In this document: positions 57,601 through 64,000 of the stretch, piece by piece
How the letters are laid out: the number at the start of each line of letters is the position of its first letter
Position numbering within the stretch: the stretch's first letter is position 1
NCBI RefSeq assembly: GCF_018812025.1
Contig: NC_063052.1
Location: forward strand, 12,977,501 to 13,041,500
Direction of reading: 5' to 3'
DNA from: Megalobrama amblycephala
Lineage: Eukaryota; Chordata; Actinopteri; Cypriniformes; Xenocyprididae
DNA: 64,000 bases
Program-made: the position numbers and the translations under genes
The notes under the pieces: generated by a model
Database searches by the model: none
The model's input: the letters and a program-made list of their open reading frames with translations, nothing else
Told to the model about the DNA's origin: nothing

Positions 57601-60147
57601 ATTGCAGGAAATAGTCTTATTTACATTTCTGTTCCAGAACCAGCAGCAGCCTCAGGCTAAGCCTCAGCCCCCCGCGAGACCGCCGCCCCCTAGCATCACT
57701 CCTCAGGCAGCCAGTACTGCAGCTCCAGTCAGTAATCCGATGGCTCCCAGCGGCACTAATCCTCCACCTGTTGCACCCACTGGACCCTCACAGGCTCAAG
57801 GACCACCCTACCCCAGTTATCAAGGCTACCCAGGGTAAATAAAGACATTCACATACTTGACGCGCTCGGCGTTGTACTATTATTTGAAACGACAGGGGGC
57901 AACTGTGAGTAATTGTTCTCTAAACCATCAAGAAGCAGCGGTGAGAAGTAAAGTACACATGTGACAATGTCTTTTTATACACTTCACCAAACCCACGATA
58001 CAAAAGAACCAAAGAATCATGTAAAATCCAGTAAACCTTGAGATTACTACTTGTGATATTACAACAAAATATATGGATATGAGAATATAAGTATAAAACT
58101 AAATTAAACAACAATCTCTTAAATAATTTCATTAAACATTTATATTAAATTTCATAAGGCTTATTACTGCTATTCTAGGCTCAATTTGTAAATGTAAGCA
58201 ATTCATTTGGACATACGCAAACTGTGCCTGTGAGTTGCCGGTACAGATGTACCTGCTCGGCCAGAATCGGCTCGAAGTCATGCATCTTCAGAAGTGGAGC
58301 TGCGCACAAAGTTACAAAAAATGCCGTGCACACCGCCACGTGAAATTATGCTAGCAACATGCTAATAACGTGTTAAAACATGCTAAATCATGTTAGCAAC
58401 ATGCTAAGTCATGTTAAACATGCTGGCAAAATGTTAAATCTTGCTCTCAAAAAAGAGCCCAGAAAATGTTCTCTTTCTCAAACTTTTCCATTCTGAAATC
58501 GGCATTTGCATTTGTGCATTTAAGTTGAAGTCCATATCTTTAAAGGCCCGTTTTCTCAAAATGAGTTTTTTTTTCTCCTGCACTGTGCCAGTCTCCATTT
58601 CTTCAGCACTTAACATACACCAAACTTTACAGTTTTATTCCTATATATTCTGGTGGTTTTTGCCACAGAGGGGTTTGTTTATCTATAAATCGCCTGATTT
58701 ATGTAAGAAATTATACAAGAAAGCAGTGTTAATCTTGACAGAAAATTTTGATTTAGTTTTAGTCGTAGTCTTTTGATTAAAATGCCATTTAGTTTGTCAT
58801 ATTTTAGTCATCGGAAATTGTTTGTTTTAGTCTAGTTTTAGTCGACTAAATCTACAGTAGACTTAGTCGACTAAAATCTAATTTATTTAAATTGTAATGC
58901 ATTAAGTAAGCATTTCTCTAATGATACTCAGATCCAATACACTGATACACATCTAATATTCTCCAAACTGTTTGTTCACTTAAGACAACCAGCTGTATTT
59001 TACTTGCCAAAACGGGCATTTTTTGACCGTTTAAGTGCAAAAAGACACGAAAGAGAGCTAAATTCAGTGCTTTTCAGGGATTGACACACTCTTATCATTG
59101 AGGTAGTATTACAGTTTGTTTAAAAAAAAAGATTAGATTTAGATTTTTTTTTTTTTTTGCTTTCATTGTAATTTTAGTTAAAAGTTTTTTTTGTTTGTCT
59201 TTTCGTTTTTGCATTTAAACGTCATTATAGTTCATTTATTTCTGTTTTAGTTATTTTAGTACATCAGGTTAAGCCAAAGCTTGGAATCTATATGAAATAA
59301 AATAAGTTTACATTTTTTATATTTTTATTTTTTATTTCAACTAATGAAGGTTTGTTTTAGGTTTAACTATAATATACTTGTAAAATATATTGAATAATGT
59401 GTCAAATAATATTCTTAGTCTTTCCTTCCTGTGACGGAAGATACAGTAGTTTACTATGAATTAAATAGAAATTAAATGAAGTTAAATACAGTTTGTTGTG
59501 TAAACAAAATAACAATAATGACCAGGAAAAAATAATTATAAACTATCCCGTATAAACCGTGACTCTTATTCTGAAATGTCTACAGTCTGCACTGTAGCAG
59601 GCTGCTCATTTAAGTTCAGACGAGGAAGATAAAATATGCATTCTTACAACCGTCTAAAACATATTACCTTATTGTGTTTTCCCGCGGTTAGATCAGCACG
59701 TTACACTTTAAATGTGTGCATCTTCCACACAGGACAGCAGTCCTGACTAGATATCTTCCCAAATCATCCCTCTCTATCATTTTCGTTTCCTTTTTATTCG
59801 TTGACGAAAATGAGAGTAGATTTTAGTCATTCAAAAAGCATTTTTATTTAGTCATCGTCTCATTTTCGTCCGTGAAAAAAATGAAATTAACGAAATTAAC
59901 ACTGCAAGAAAGCTCATATGTGCACATATTAGAGAAGCTTGAAACATAATGTTGTTATTTTGCCTCTTTTAGGTACTACCAGATGCCTGTGGCCTATAAC
60001 CCCTATGCATATGGGCAGTTTAATATGCCCTACATGCCCTATCAAGCCCAGGGGCAGGCTGGATACCCCGGAGCCCCTCCTACACAGCAGGCCTACCCCT
60101 ACCCTCAACAACCACCACAGCAACAGCCCTATTACCCCCAACAGTAG
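43043..60147 (+). CDS. pdcd6ip: PDCD6IP/ALIX, ESCRT adaptor (18 coding exons, complete)
   Basis: ALIX is a cytosolic scaffold that recruits ESCRT-III (CHMP4) to endosomes, midbody and plasma membrane for vesicle budding, abscission and repair, and binds ALG-2. Coding exons: 43043-43248, 45532-45580, 45663-45732, 47909-48036, 48123-48276, 48355-48455, 50566-50682, 50806-51028, 51160-51283, 52242-52419, 52877-52988, 53202-53371, 55435-55683, 55851-55985, 56069-56163, 56250-56370, 57638-57834, 59973-60147. The product has 867 residues, against about 868 in human. Residues 1 to about 355 form the Bro1 domain. The V domain runs to about 702 and keeps Phe673 and Ile680, seven apart as in the human LYPxnL-binding pocket (F676/I683). 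The Pro-rich tail keeps PSAP (714-717, TSG101-type), PTPAPR (CIN85-type), [11 protein letters not shown] (endophilin-type) and a [17 protein letters not shown]-2-type site. All introns are GT-AG and all phases close. Confidence 0.98.
43725..43783. repeat. (AT)n microsatellite in PDCD6IP intron 1
   Basis: A perfect AT run preceded by (ACAT)n. Confidence 0.97.
44555..44613. repeat. (AT)n microsatellite in PDCD6IP intron 1
   Basis: A second perfect AT run of about 59 bases, 770 bases after the first. Confidence 0.97.
45532..45580 (+). CDS. pdcd6ip: PDCD6IP coding exon 2
   Basis: A 49-base exon encoding [16 protein letters not shown] of the Bro1 domain. It completes the split Arg codon of exon 1. 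Confidence 0.95.
45663..45732 (+). CDS. pdcd6ip: PDCD6IP coding exon 3
   Basis: Encodes [20 protein letters not shown] and VKL, a hallmark Bro1 stretch. Ends phase 1. Confidence 0.97.
46480..47123. mobile_element. hAT element with 8-bp target duplication and BED-finger remnant
   Basis: The ends TAGGGCTGTGCAATTAATTG and ATATTGCACAGCCCTA are inverted. GTATCTGT is repeated exactly at 46472-46479 and 47124-47131. The interior carries a BED zinc-finger frame (46588-46893) but no room for a catalytic domain, so the element is non-autonomous. It sits in PDCD6IP intron 3. Confidence 0.95.
46588..46893 (+). pseudogene. hAT transposase fragment with BED zinc finger
   Basis: The reading frame contains [20 protein letters not shown] followed by HLKQHH, a CxxC...Hx4H pattern typical of the BED finger at the N terminus of hAT transposases (NTTNMF-HLK-HH). 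It is 101 codons and stops soon after. The DDE catalytic and dimerisation regions are absent, so it cannot transpose by itself. Confidence 0.8.
47272..47825. mobile_element. TTAA-flanked element, AGAGGCCATATTAT ends
   Basis: TTAA at both ends encloses AGAGGCCATATTATA and its inverse TAATAGGTCCTCT. The interior, including CACCTTATTTTTCAGATATT, has no protein motif. It lies 83 bases upstream of exon 4. Confidence 0.87.
47909..48036 (+). CDS. pdcd6ip: PDCD6IP coding exon 4
   Basis: Encodes [20 protein letters not shown] and [19 protein letters not shown] 2.2-kb repeat-rich intron precedes it. Confidence 0.97.
48123..48276 (+). CDS. pdcd6ip: PDCD6IP coding exon 5
   Basis: Encodes [20 protein letters not shown] and [20 protein letters not shown] of the Bro1 domain. 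Ends phase 1. Confidence 0.97.
48355..48455 (+). CDS. pdcd6ip: PDCD6IP coding exon 6
   Basis: Encodes [20 protein letters not shown] and [14 protein letters not shown]. Ile209 by my count is the probable counterpart of human I212 in the CHMP4-binding patch, an inference from the offset of three seen elsewhere. Confidence 0.96.
48574..50249. mobile_element. hAT-like element, TAAGGGTGCTACGATC ends, with nested TTAA element
   Basis: The left TAAGGGTGCTACGATC and the right GATCAATCGGAGCACCCTTA are inverted ends. ACTGTCTG and ACTGCCTG flank it (48566-48573, 50250-50257), an 8-bp duplication with one mismatch. Inner CGGCTGATACCGATCAG-type words fit a hAT end. Confidence 0.85.
48893..49711. mobile_element. 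Nested TTAA element, AGGCACAATATGTAA ends
   Basis: TTAA at both ends, with AGGCACAATATGTAA and the inverse TTACATATTGTGTCT. It lies wholly inside the hAT-like element, so it arrived second. Confidence 0.9.
50566..50682 (+). CDS. pdcd6ip: PDCD6IP coding exon 7
   Basis: Encodes [20 protein letters not shown] and [15 protein letters not shown] phase-0 exon with 39 codons. Confidence 0.97.
50806..51028 (+). CDS. pdcd6ip: PDCD6IP coding exon 8 (end of Bro1 domain)
   Basis: Encodes [39 protein letters not shown] and TPLSQKFT, closing Bro1. Ends phase 1. Confidence 0.97.
51160..51283 (+). CDS. pdcd6ip: PDCD6IP coding exon 9 (V domain start)
   Basis: Encodes [20 protein letters not shown] and [10 protein letters not shown]. 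Ends phase 2 within a Gly codon. Confidence 0.96.
51438..51893. mobile_element. hAT-like MITE, TAGGGATGCATTGATATG left end
   Basis: The left end TAGGGATGCATTGATATG and inner GGCCGATATGGATAATCGAT resemble TAGGGATGCA-type hAT ends. On the right, ATATCGGCCGATACTGATAT pairs with the inner words, but the outermost terminus is lost. Confidence 0.65.
52242..52419 (+). CDS. pdcd6ip: PDCD6IP coding exon 10
   Basis: Encodes [20 protein letters not shown] and [19 protein letters not shown]-domain helices. Confidence 0.97.
52877..52988 (+). CDS. pdcd6ip: PDCD6IP coding exon 11
   Basis: Encodes [20 protein letters not shown] and [16 protein letters not shown]. Ends phase 1. Confidence 0.96.
53202..53371 (+). 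CDS. pdcd6ip: PDCD6IP coding exon 12
   Basis: Encodes [20 protein letters not shown] and [16 protein letters not shown]. The following intron (53372-55434) holds a palindrome between two (TA)n runs. Confidence 0.97.
53549..53615. repeat. (TA)n microsatellite, left of palindrome
   Basis: A TA run of about 67 bases directly abutting the palindromic repeat family P copy. Confidence 0.97.
53616..54547. mobile_element. Full-length palindromic repeat family P copy
   Basis: CAGTACAGTCCAAAAGTTTG on the left pairs with CAACTTTTGGACTGTACTG on the right, and the arms continue through TGCTCACCAAGGCTAC and GTAGCCTTGGTGAGCA. The two halves are near inverse over about 450 bases each. TA flanks fit a TA-target (Tc1/mariner-like) or MITE origin. 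Confidence 0.87.
54548..54607. repeat. (TA)n microsatellite, right of palindrome
   Basis: A TA run of about 60 bases; together with 53549-53615 it brackets the palindrome. Confidence 0.97.
54608..55133 (-). mobile_element. Tc1-like transposon relic
   Basis: AGTGCTTAACAAATATATTA and GACCACC on the left face GGTGGTCTAATAAATTTGTT on the right as inverted ends. The - strand at about 54792-54845 ends [17 protein letters not shown] then stop, matching the invariant C terminus of Tc1-like transposases (VI-AKGGHT). The rest of the transposase is deleted or broken by stops. Confidence 0.82.
55435..55683 (+). CDS. pdcd6ip: PDCD6IP coding exon 13
   Basis: The longest exon, 83 codons. It encodes [20 protein letters not shown] and [20 protein letters not shown], coiled V-domain helices. 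Confidence 0.97.
55851..55985 (+). CDS. pdcd6ip: PDCD6IP coding exon 14
   Basis: Encodes [20 protein letters not shown] and [15 protein letters not shown], just before the late-motif pocket. Confidence 0.97.
56069..56163 (+). CDS. pdcd6ip: PDCD6IP coding exon 15 (V-domain pocket)
   Basis: Encodes [20 protein letters not shown] and [11 protein letters not shown]. Its first residue, Phe, and the Ile seven later match the human residues that bind LYPxnL motifs. Confidence 0.97.
56250..56370 (+). CDS. pdcd6ip: PDCD6IP coding exon 16 (PRD start)
   Basis: Encodes [20 protein letters not shown] and [11 protein letters not shown], keeping the PSAP and PTPAPR short motifs. Confidence 0.96.
56410..57105. 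mobile_element. Palindromic repeat family P copy in PDCD6IP intron 16
   Basis: Left GTTTTCGAAAGAGGTCTCTT and right GAGACTTCTTTCGAAAACAT are inverted. The centre holds CACATGATCCTTCAGAAATC and its inverse GATTTCTGAAGGATCATGTG. Confidence 0.85.
57638..57834 (+). CDS. pdcd6ip: PDCD6IP coding exon 17 (PRD)
   Basis: Encodes [20 protein letters not shown] and [13 protein letters not shown]. The Pro-rich order matches the mammalian tail. Confidence 0.96.
58345..58440. repeat. Small cluster of GTTAGCAACATG minisatellite
   Basis: Words CTAGCAACATGCTAATAAC, CATGTTAGCAACATGCTAAG and CTGGCAAAATGTTAAATC run in tandem, the same unit as the 2-kb array at 61381. It lies in the last PDCD6IP intron. Confidence 0.85.
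58724..59904. mobile_element. hAT-like element with CAGTGTTAAT ends and exact 8-bp target duplication
   Basis: CAGTGTTAATC and GTTAACACTG are inverted ends and CAAGAAAG lies exactly on both sides (58716-58723 and 59905-59912). Inside are repeated TTTTAGTCGACTAAA words; no transposase frame survives. It occupies PDCD6IP intron 17, with its right end 68 bases from exon 18. Confidence 0.92.
59973..60147 (+). CDS. pdcd6ip: PDCD6IP terminal coding exon (PRD end)
   Basis: Encodes [20 protein letters not shown] and ends QQQPYYPQQ then TAG, the invariant ALIX C terminus. It follows a hAT-like insertion by about 60 bases. Confidence 0.97.
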
Positions 60148-60687
60148 AGCGCCGTCACACCCGGCAACAGCTCCCGCTACTACAGCCACACTCATTCCTG
60201 TAAACTAGCACTCTTACTGCACTTAACTATTAACACTCCCTGCACTCACACTCGCTCCGTACTTAACATCTGGTTTGATCTGGGCGGGGTTTAGAACACA
60301 GGCCCCGCCCCTTCTTTGTGGGTGGACTTTTAAGGCCAGGGTTCATAAAGCAGGTGTGCTGGTCGAGGGAAGATCTGATCTCTGTCTCTCTCTGTCTGTC
60401 TCACCCTCTAGCCCAAAGTGAAGCTGCTGGCTGCCTGCCACTGCTTATATCTTATTTTTGTAATGAATACTGACATATAATCTAATGCAAAGGCTGTTGA
60501 TTTCTTACCTTGATGATGATGATCATTTAATTGCTGGGAGAAAGTCCGCGGTCTTACTGTAACCCTTGTTGTACCTCCTTCTGTTCAGTCTACAATCATC
60601 GCTTGGGGAAAGGAACAGTTATACAGACTAGAGAATGGATTTGTCACTAAAAATAATTCATTTTTGTGTTTCTATTGTTTTCATGTT

Positions 60688-60710
60688 ATTAAAACAGGTC
60701 TGATATTAAA
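60688..60710 (+). terminator. pdcd6ip: PDCD6IP polyadenylation signals
   Basis: ATTAAA occurs at 60688-60693 and again at 60705-60710, followed by TGTGTTTTTATTTCT, about 540 bases after the stop. No AATAAA is nearer. Confidence 0.6.
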
Positions 60711-60714
60711 GGCT

Positions 60715-61380
60715 GTGTTTTTATTTCTTCTCTAAACTGGTGGGCGTACTTGGTCAGCATTTTTGGTCACTGTCGATTACTCTCCTCCGCATTGTTTTGT
60801 GATCATCCGGTGCCAAATCCAACAGCTGAGCAGATTGAGTTCAGATTAACAGGCTGCAAGTCTGAGTGTCACCACACATGAATTCAAGTGTGTTTGTTCG
60901 ATAATTATTCCCATGCTATTTTTGTCTTGAAAGAGCCTGAACCGACTGTCTCCATGGATACAGAGGGAAGAGGATTTTTTTTTTTTTTTTTGAGTTTGTG
61001 GATAGATGAATGTTTATCGAGGTATCAAAGTGTTTTGATTATGTAAGGATGTTTTCTTTCGCCCTTAGCACAAACTCTGTGCACATACACTTGAGCTGTG
61101 CATTGTTGAGTTGACTTGAGAAATCCAAATTACTGATCTCCTATTTAAGATTATTATTATTCTTCTGAGCCAGAATGTAAACAGTATCTCCTCTTGAAGC
61201 TTTAGAGCTACAAACACCAAACTGAGGTCAACGGGGTTAAAAGGATGATCAGAACTACAAAAAGTCCCATTCGCTTTCATTGAGGGCGTCAGAACTTTTA
61301 TACACTAGCTCTAATGGCGTATTTAAGCTTCATCCACTATGTATCTATCACTAGCAAAATCTAGCAACTAGTTTAGGACA
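60715..61380. other. Downstream flank of PDCD6IP, no gene seen
   Basis: After the polyA region nothing is coding. The text from about 61140 (ATTATTCTTCTGAGCCAGAA, then AGTCCCATTCGCTTTCATTG) looks like the leading flank of the minisatellite-bearing mobile element; the opposite flank (TGGTCTGGCTTTCTCAAGCC) lies at about 63450. Confidence 0.6.
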
Positions 61381-63345
61381 TGTTAGCAACGTGTTAAAAC
61401 ATGTTATCAGCATGAAAATGTAATGTTAGCAACATGTTAAAACATTAAATTATGGTAGCAACATGTATATCCATGCTAATAACATGTTAAAACATGTTAG
61501 CAAAATGGTAATTCATGCTAGCAACATGTTAAAACGTTAAATTATGGTAGCAACATGTAAATCCATGCTAATAACATGCTAAAACATGTTAGCAAAAAAT
61601 GCTAATTCATGCTAGCAACGTTAAAATGTTAAATCATGGTAGCAACATGTTAATTTACGCTAATAACATGCTAATTCATGCTAGCAACATGTTAAAACGT
61701 TAAATTATGGTAGCAACATGTTAATCCACATTAATAACATGCTAAAACATGTTAGCAACATGCTAATTCATGCTAGCAACATGTTAAAACGTTAAATTAT
61801 GGTAGCAACATGTAAATCCATGTTAATAACATGTTAAAACATGTTAGCAAAATGTTAATTCATGCTAGCAAAATGTTAAAACATTAAATTATGGTAGCAA
61901 CATGTTAATCCACGTTAATAAAATGCTAAAACATGTTAACAACATGCTAATTCATGCTAGCAACATGTTAACGTTAAATTATGGTAGCAACATGTCAATC
62001 CATGCTAATAACATGTTAGCAACATGCTAATTCATGCTAGCAACATGCTAAAACGTTAAATCATGGTAGCAACATGTTCATTTATGCTAATAACATGTTA
62101 AAACATGTTAGCAACATCATAATTCATGTTAGCAACATGTTAATGTTAAATCATGGTAGCAACATGTTAACTAATGTTAACGTTAATTCATGCTAACATG
62201 TTTAAAACATCTTAGTAAACATGCTAATTCATGTTAGTTACATGGTAAAACATGGTAGCAACATGTTAATTTGTTAACAACATGAATTAACAGCAAAATG
62301 TTAAATCATGTTAGCAATGTGTTAAACATGCTAGCAATGTTAAATCATGGTAGCAACATGTTAATTCATGATAATAACATGCTAAAACATGTTAGCAACA
62401 TGTTAATTCATGTTAGCAACATGCTAAAATGTTAAATCATGGTAGCAACGTTAATTCATGCTAATAAAATACTAAAACATGTTGGCAACATGTTAATTCA
62501 TGCTAGCAACATGCTAAAACGTTAAATCATGGTAGCAACATGGTAAAACGTTAGAAACATGTTAATTCATGCTCACATGTTAAATCATGATATTGACTGA
62601 TTAATTCATGTTAACATGATAGCAACATGCTAAAATATTGTTAGCAATGTGTTAAAACATGTTAGTAAAGTTAATTCATGTCAGCAAAAGTTAACATGTT
62701 AATTCATGTTAACAACATGGTAGCAACATGTTTAAATCATGCTAGTAATGTTAAAACATGTTAGCAATGTTAATTCATGTGAGCCAAATGTTAACTCATG
62801 TTAACAACATGTTAATTAATGCTAACATGTTAAAACATCTTAACAGCATGTTAGCAACATGGTCAATCATGTTAGTAATATTAAAACATGTTAACAATGT
62901 TAATTCATGTGAGCAAAATGTTAACTCATGTTAACAACGTTAATTCATGCTAACATGTTGAAAACATCTTAGAAACATGTTAATTCATGTTAGTTACATG
63001 GTAAAACATGGTAGCAACATGTTAATTTATGTTAACAACATGATTTAACAGCAAAATGTTAAATCATGTTAGCAATGTGTTAAAACATGCTAGCAATGTT
63101 AAGTCATGCTAACAACATGTTAATACATGTTAGCTACATGGAAAGTCATGCTAGCAATATGCTAATTCATGCTAACAACATGTTAGCAACATGATAAATC
63201 ATGCTTACAAAATGTTAAATCATGTTAGCAATGTTAAAACATGTTAATTCATGTTAGCAAAATGCTAAATCACTTTAGCAACATGCTAATTCGTGCTAGC
63301 ATTATAAAAGCATATTAAAACATGTTAACAACATGTTAAATCATC
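61381..63345. repeat. Degenerate ATG(T/C)TAGCAAC minisatellite with 92-bp higher-order unit
   Basis: About 2 kb of near-tandem CATGTTAGCAACATG and AATTCATGCTA words. A marker word, TATGGTAGCAACATG, recurs at about 61451, 61543, 61635, 61706, 61798 and 61890; four of the five spacings are 92. Order decays past about 62200. It holds no ORF of note. Confidence 0.93.
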
Positions 63346-64000
63346 TATGTGTTTCTGATTTTATTGTGTTCAAAATCTTCAAACTTTAAACTTCAAACTA
63401 CTTCAGACGTAAAACCTTCAAGCTTTTAAAACTTTTTTCAAACTTTCTGGTCTGGCTTTCTCAAGCCAACTTCAGAGTTTGTCATCAGACTGTACTCATC
63501 TAGTTGTTTTTACAGTCTTGTGTCTTCAACACTTCATTTTAGGACAATGAATATCTTCATTATAACTGCAAAAGCATGTTGTGTGGTGTATGCATCACTG
63601 TAACTACAGTCACAGCTATATGAGCGGTAAATGACGTTTAAAATGGTCTAAAATCCTCATGCACGTATTAGATAATGTAATTAAAAACACTGTCACCATT
63701 CCTCAGCTGTTGCCTCTTACTGACAAGCATTCAGATGCCCTTCACATCAGGAAATACTCCTGCATTACAGTCTAGTTTGATAATAGGGATGGGGATTGAT
63801 AGAGATTTCCTTATTAGCTCTTATTTCGATTTGATGTGATCTTATGTTATTTGGGAATGTTACAGTTATAATGTCCATTTTAATTACATATGAAAGAAAT
63901 TCTCTCTCAGCTAATGCTGTAAATTATACAGTCAACCTTCTAACTTGGTGATATAAATTAATATAGTGGATAAAAGTGATGTTTGGTCTAGGAAAACTGA
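63346..64000. other. Right flank, unassigned
   Basis: The first part, CTTTCTGGTCTGGCTTTCTC and CAAGCCAACTTCAGAGTTTG, is probably the right flank of the minisatellite element. Beyond about 63500 I see no exon, repeat or regulatory word. Confidence 0.6.

Noticed and set aside
61381..63345. CRISPR-like array of regularly spaced repeats
   Set aside because: The repeats are contiguous and degenerate without unique spacers, and the DNA is vertebrate; it is a minisatellite.

Overview
This window is vertebrate genomic DNA, most likely from a cyprinid (carp/zebrafish-type) fish. The protein exons match teleost and mammalian genes almost residue for residue. Introns and spacers are AT-rich and crowded with non-autonomous DNA transposons of the kinds abundant in cyprinids: hAT-like elements with 8-bp target duplications, TTAA-flanked elements, a Tc1-like relic, TA-target palindromes and long (TA)n microsatellites. 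Species cannot be fixed from sequence alone.

Three protein-coding genes lie head to tail on the + strand. (1) 841-7978 is the 3' part of CLASP2: 10 coding exons, 493 residues, stop at 7976, polyA signal near 8932. CLASP2 is a microtubule plus-end stabiliser; its 5' part lies left of the window. (2) 12583-38271 is a complete UBP1 (CP2/LSF family transcription factor): 16 coding exons, 545 residues, behind a CpG-rich promoter with two inverted CCAAT boxes. Its 3'UTR has polyA signals near 39569 and 39826. (3) 43043-60147 is a complete PDCD6IP/ALIX (Bro1-V-PRD ESCRT adaptor): 18 coding exons, 867 residues, with perfect or near-perfect NRF1-type palindromes upstream and polyA signals near 60688-60710. 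Every exon was placed by splice sites, continuous reading frame and family similarity; all junction phases close. One UBP1 intron uses a GC donor.

The rest is repeat-dominated. About 25 mobile-element copies can be delimited by inverted termini, several with exact 8-bp or TTAA flanks, and several are nested two deep. The right end (61381-63345) is a roughly 2-kb degenerate ATG(T/C)TAGCAAC minisatellite with a 92-bp higher-order period; a small sister cluster sits in the last PDCD6IP intron. The three genes do not form a pathway: they act in microtubule dynamics, transcription, and ESCRT membrane remodelling respectively. I found no operon, CRISPR, tRNA or rRNA, and no convincing novel protein-coding system. 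The most unusual things are structural: a GC-AG intron, a hAT element retaining a BED zinc finger, a 101-bp duplicated segment inside a neighbouring MITE, stacked transposons and the higher-order minisatellite.
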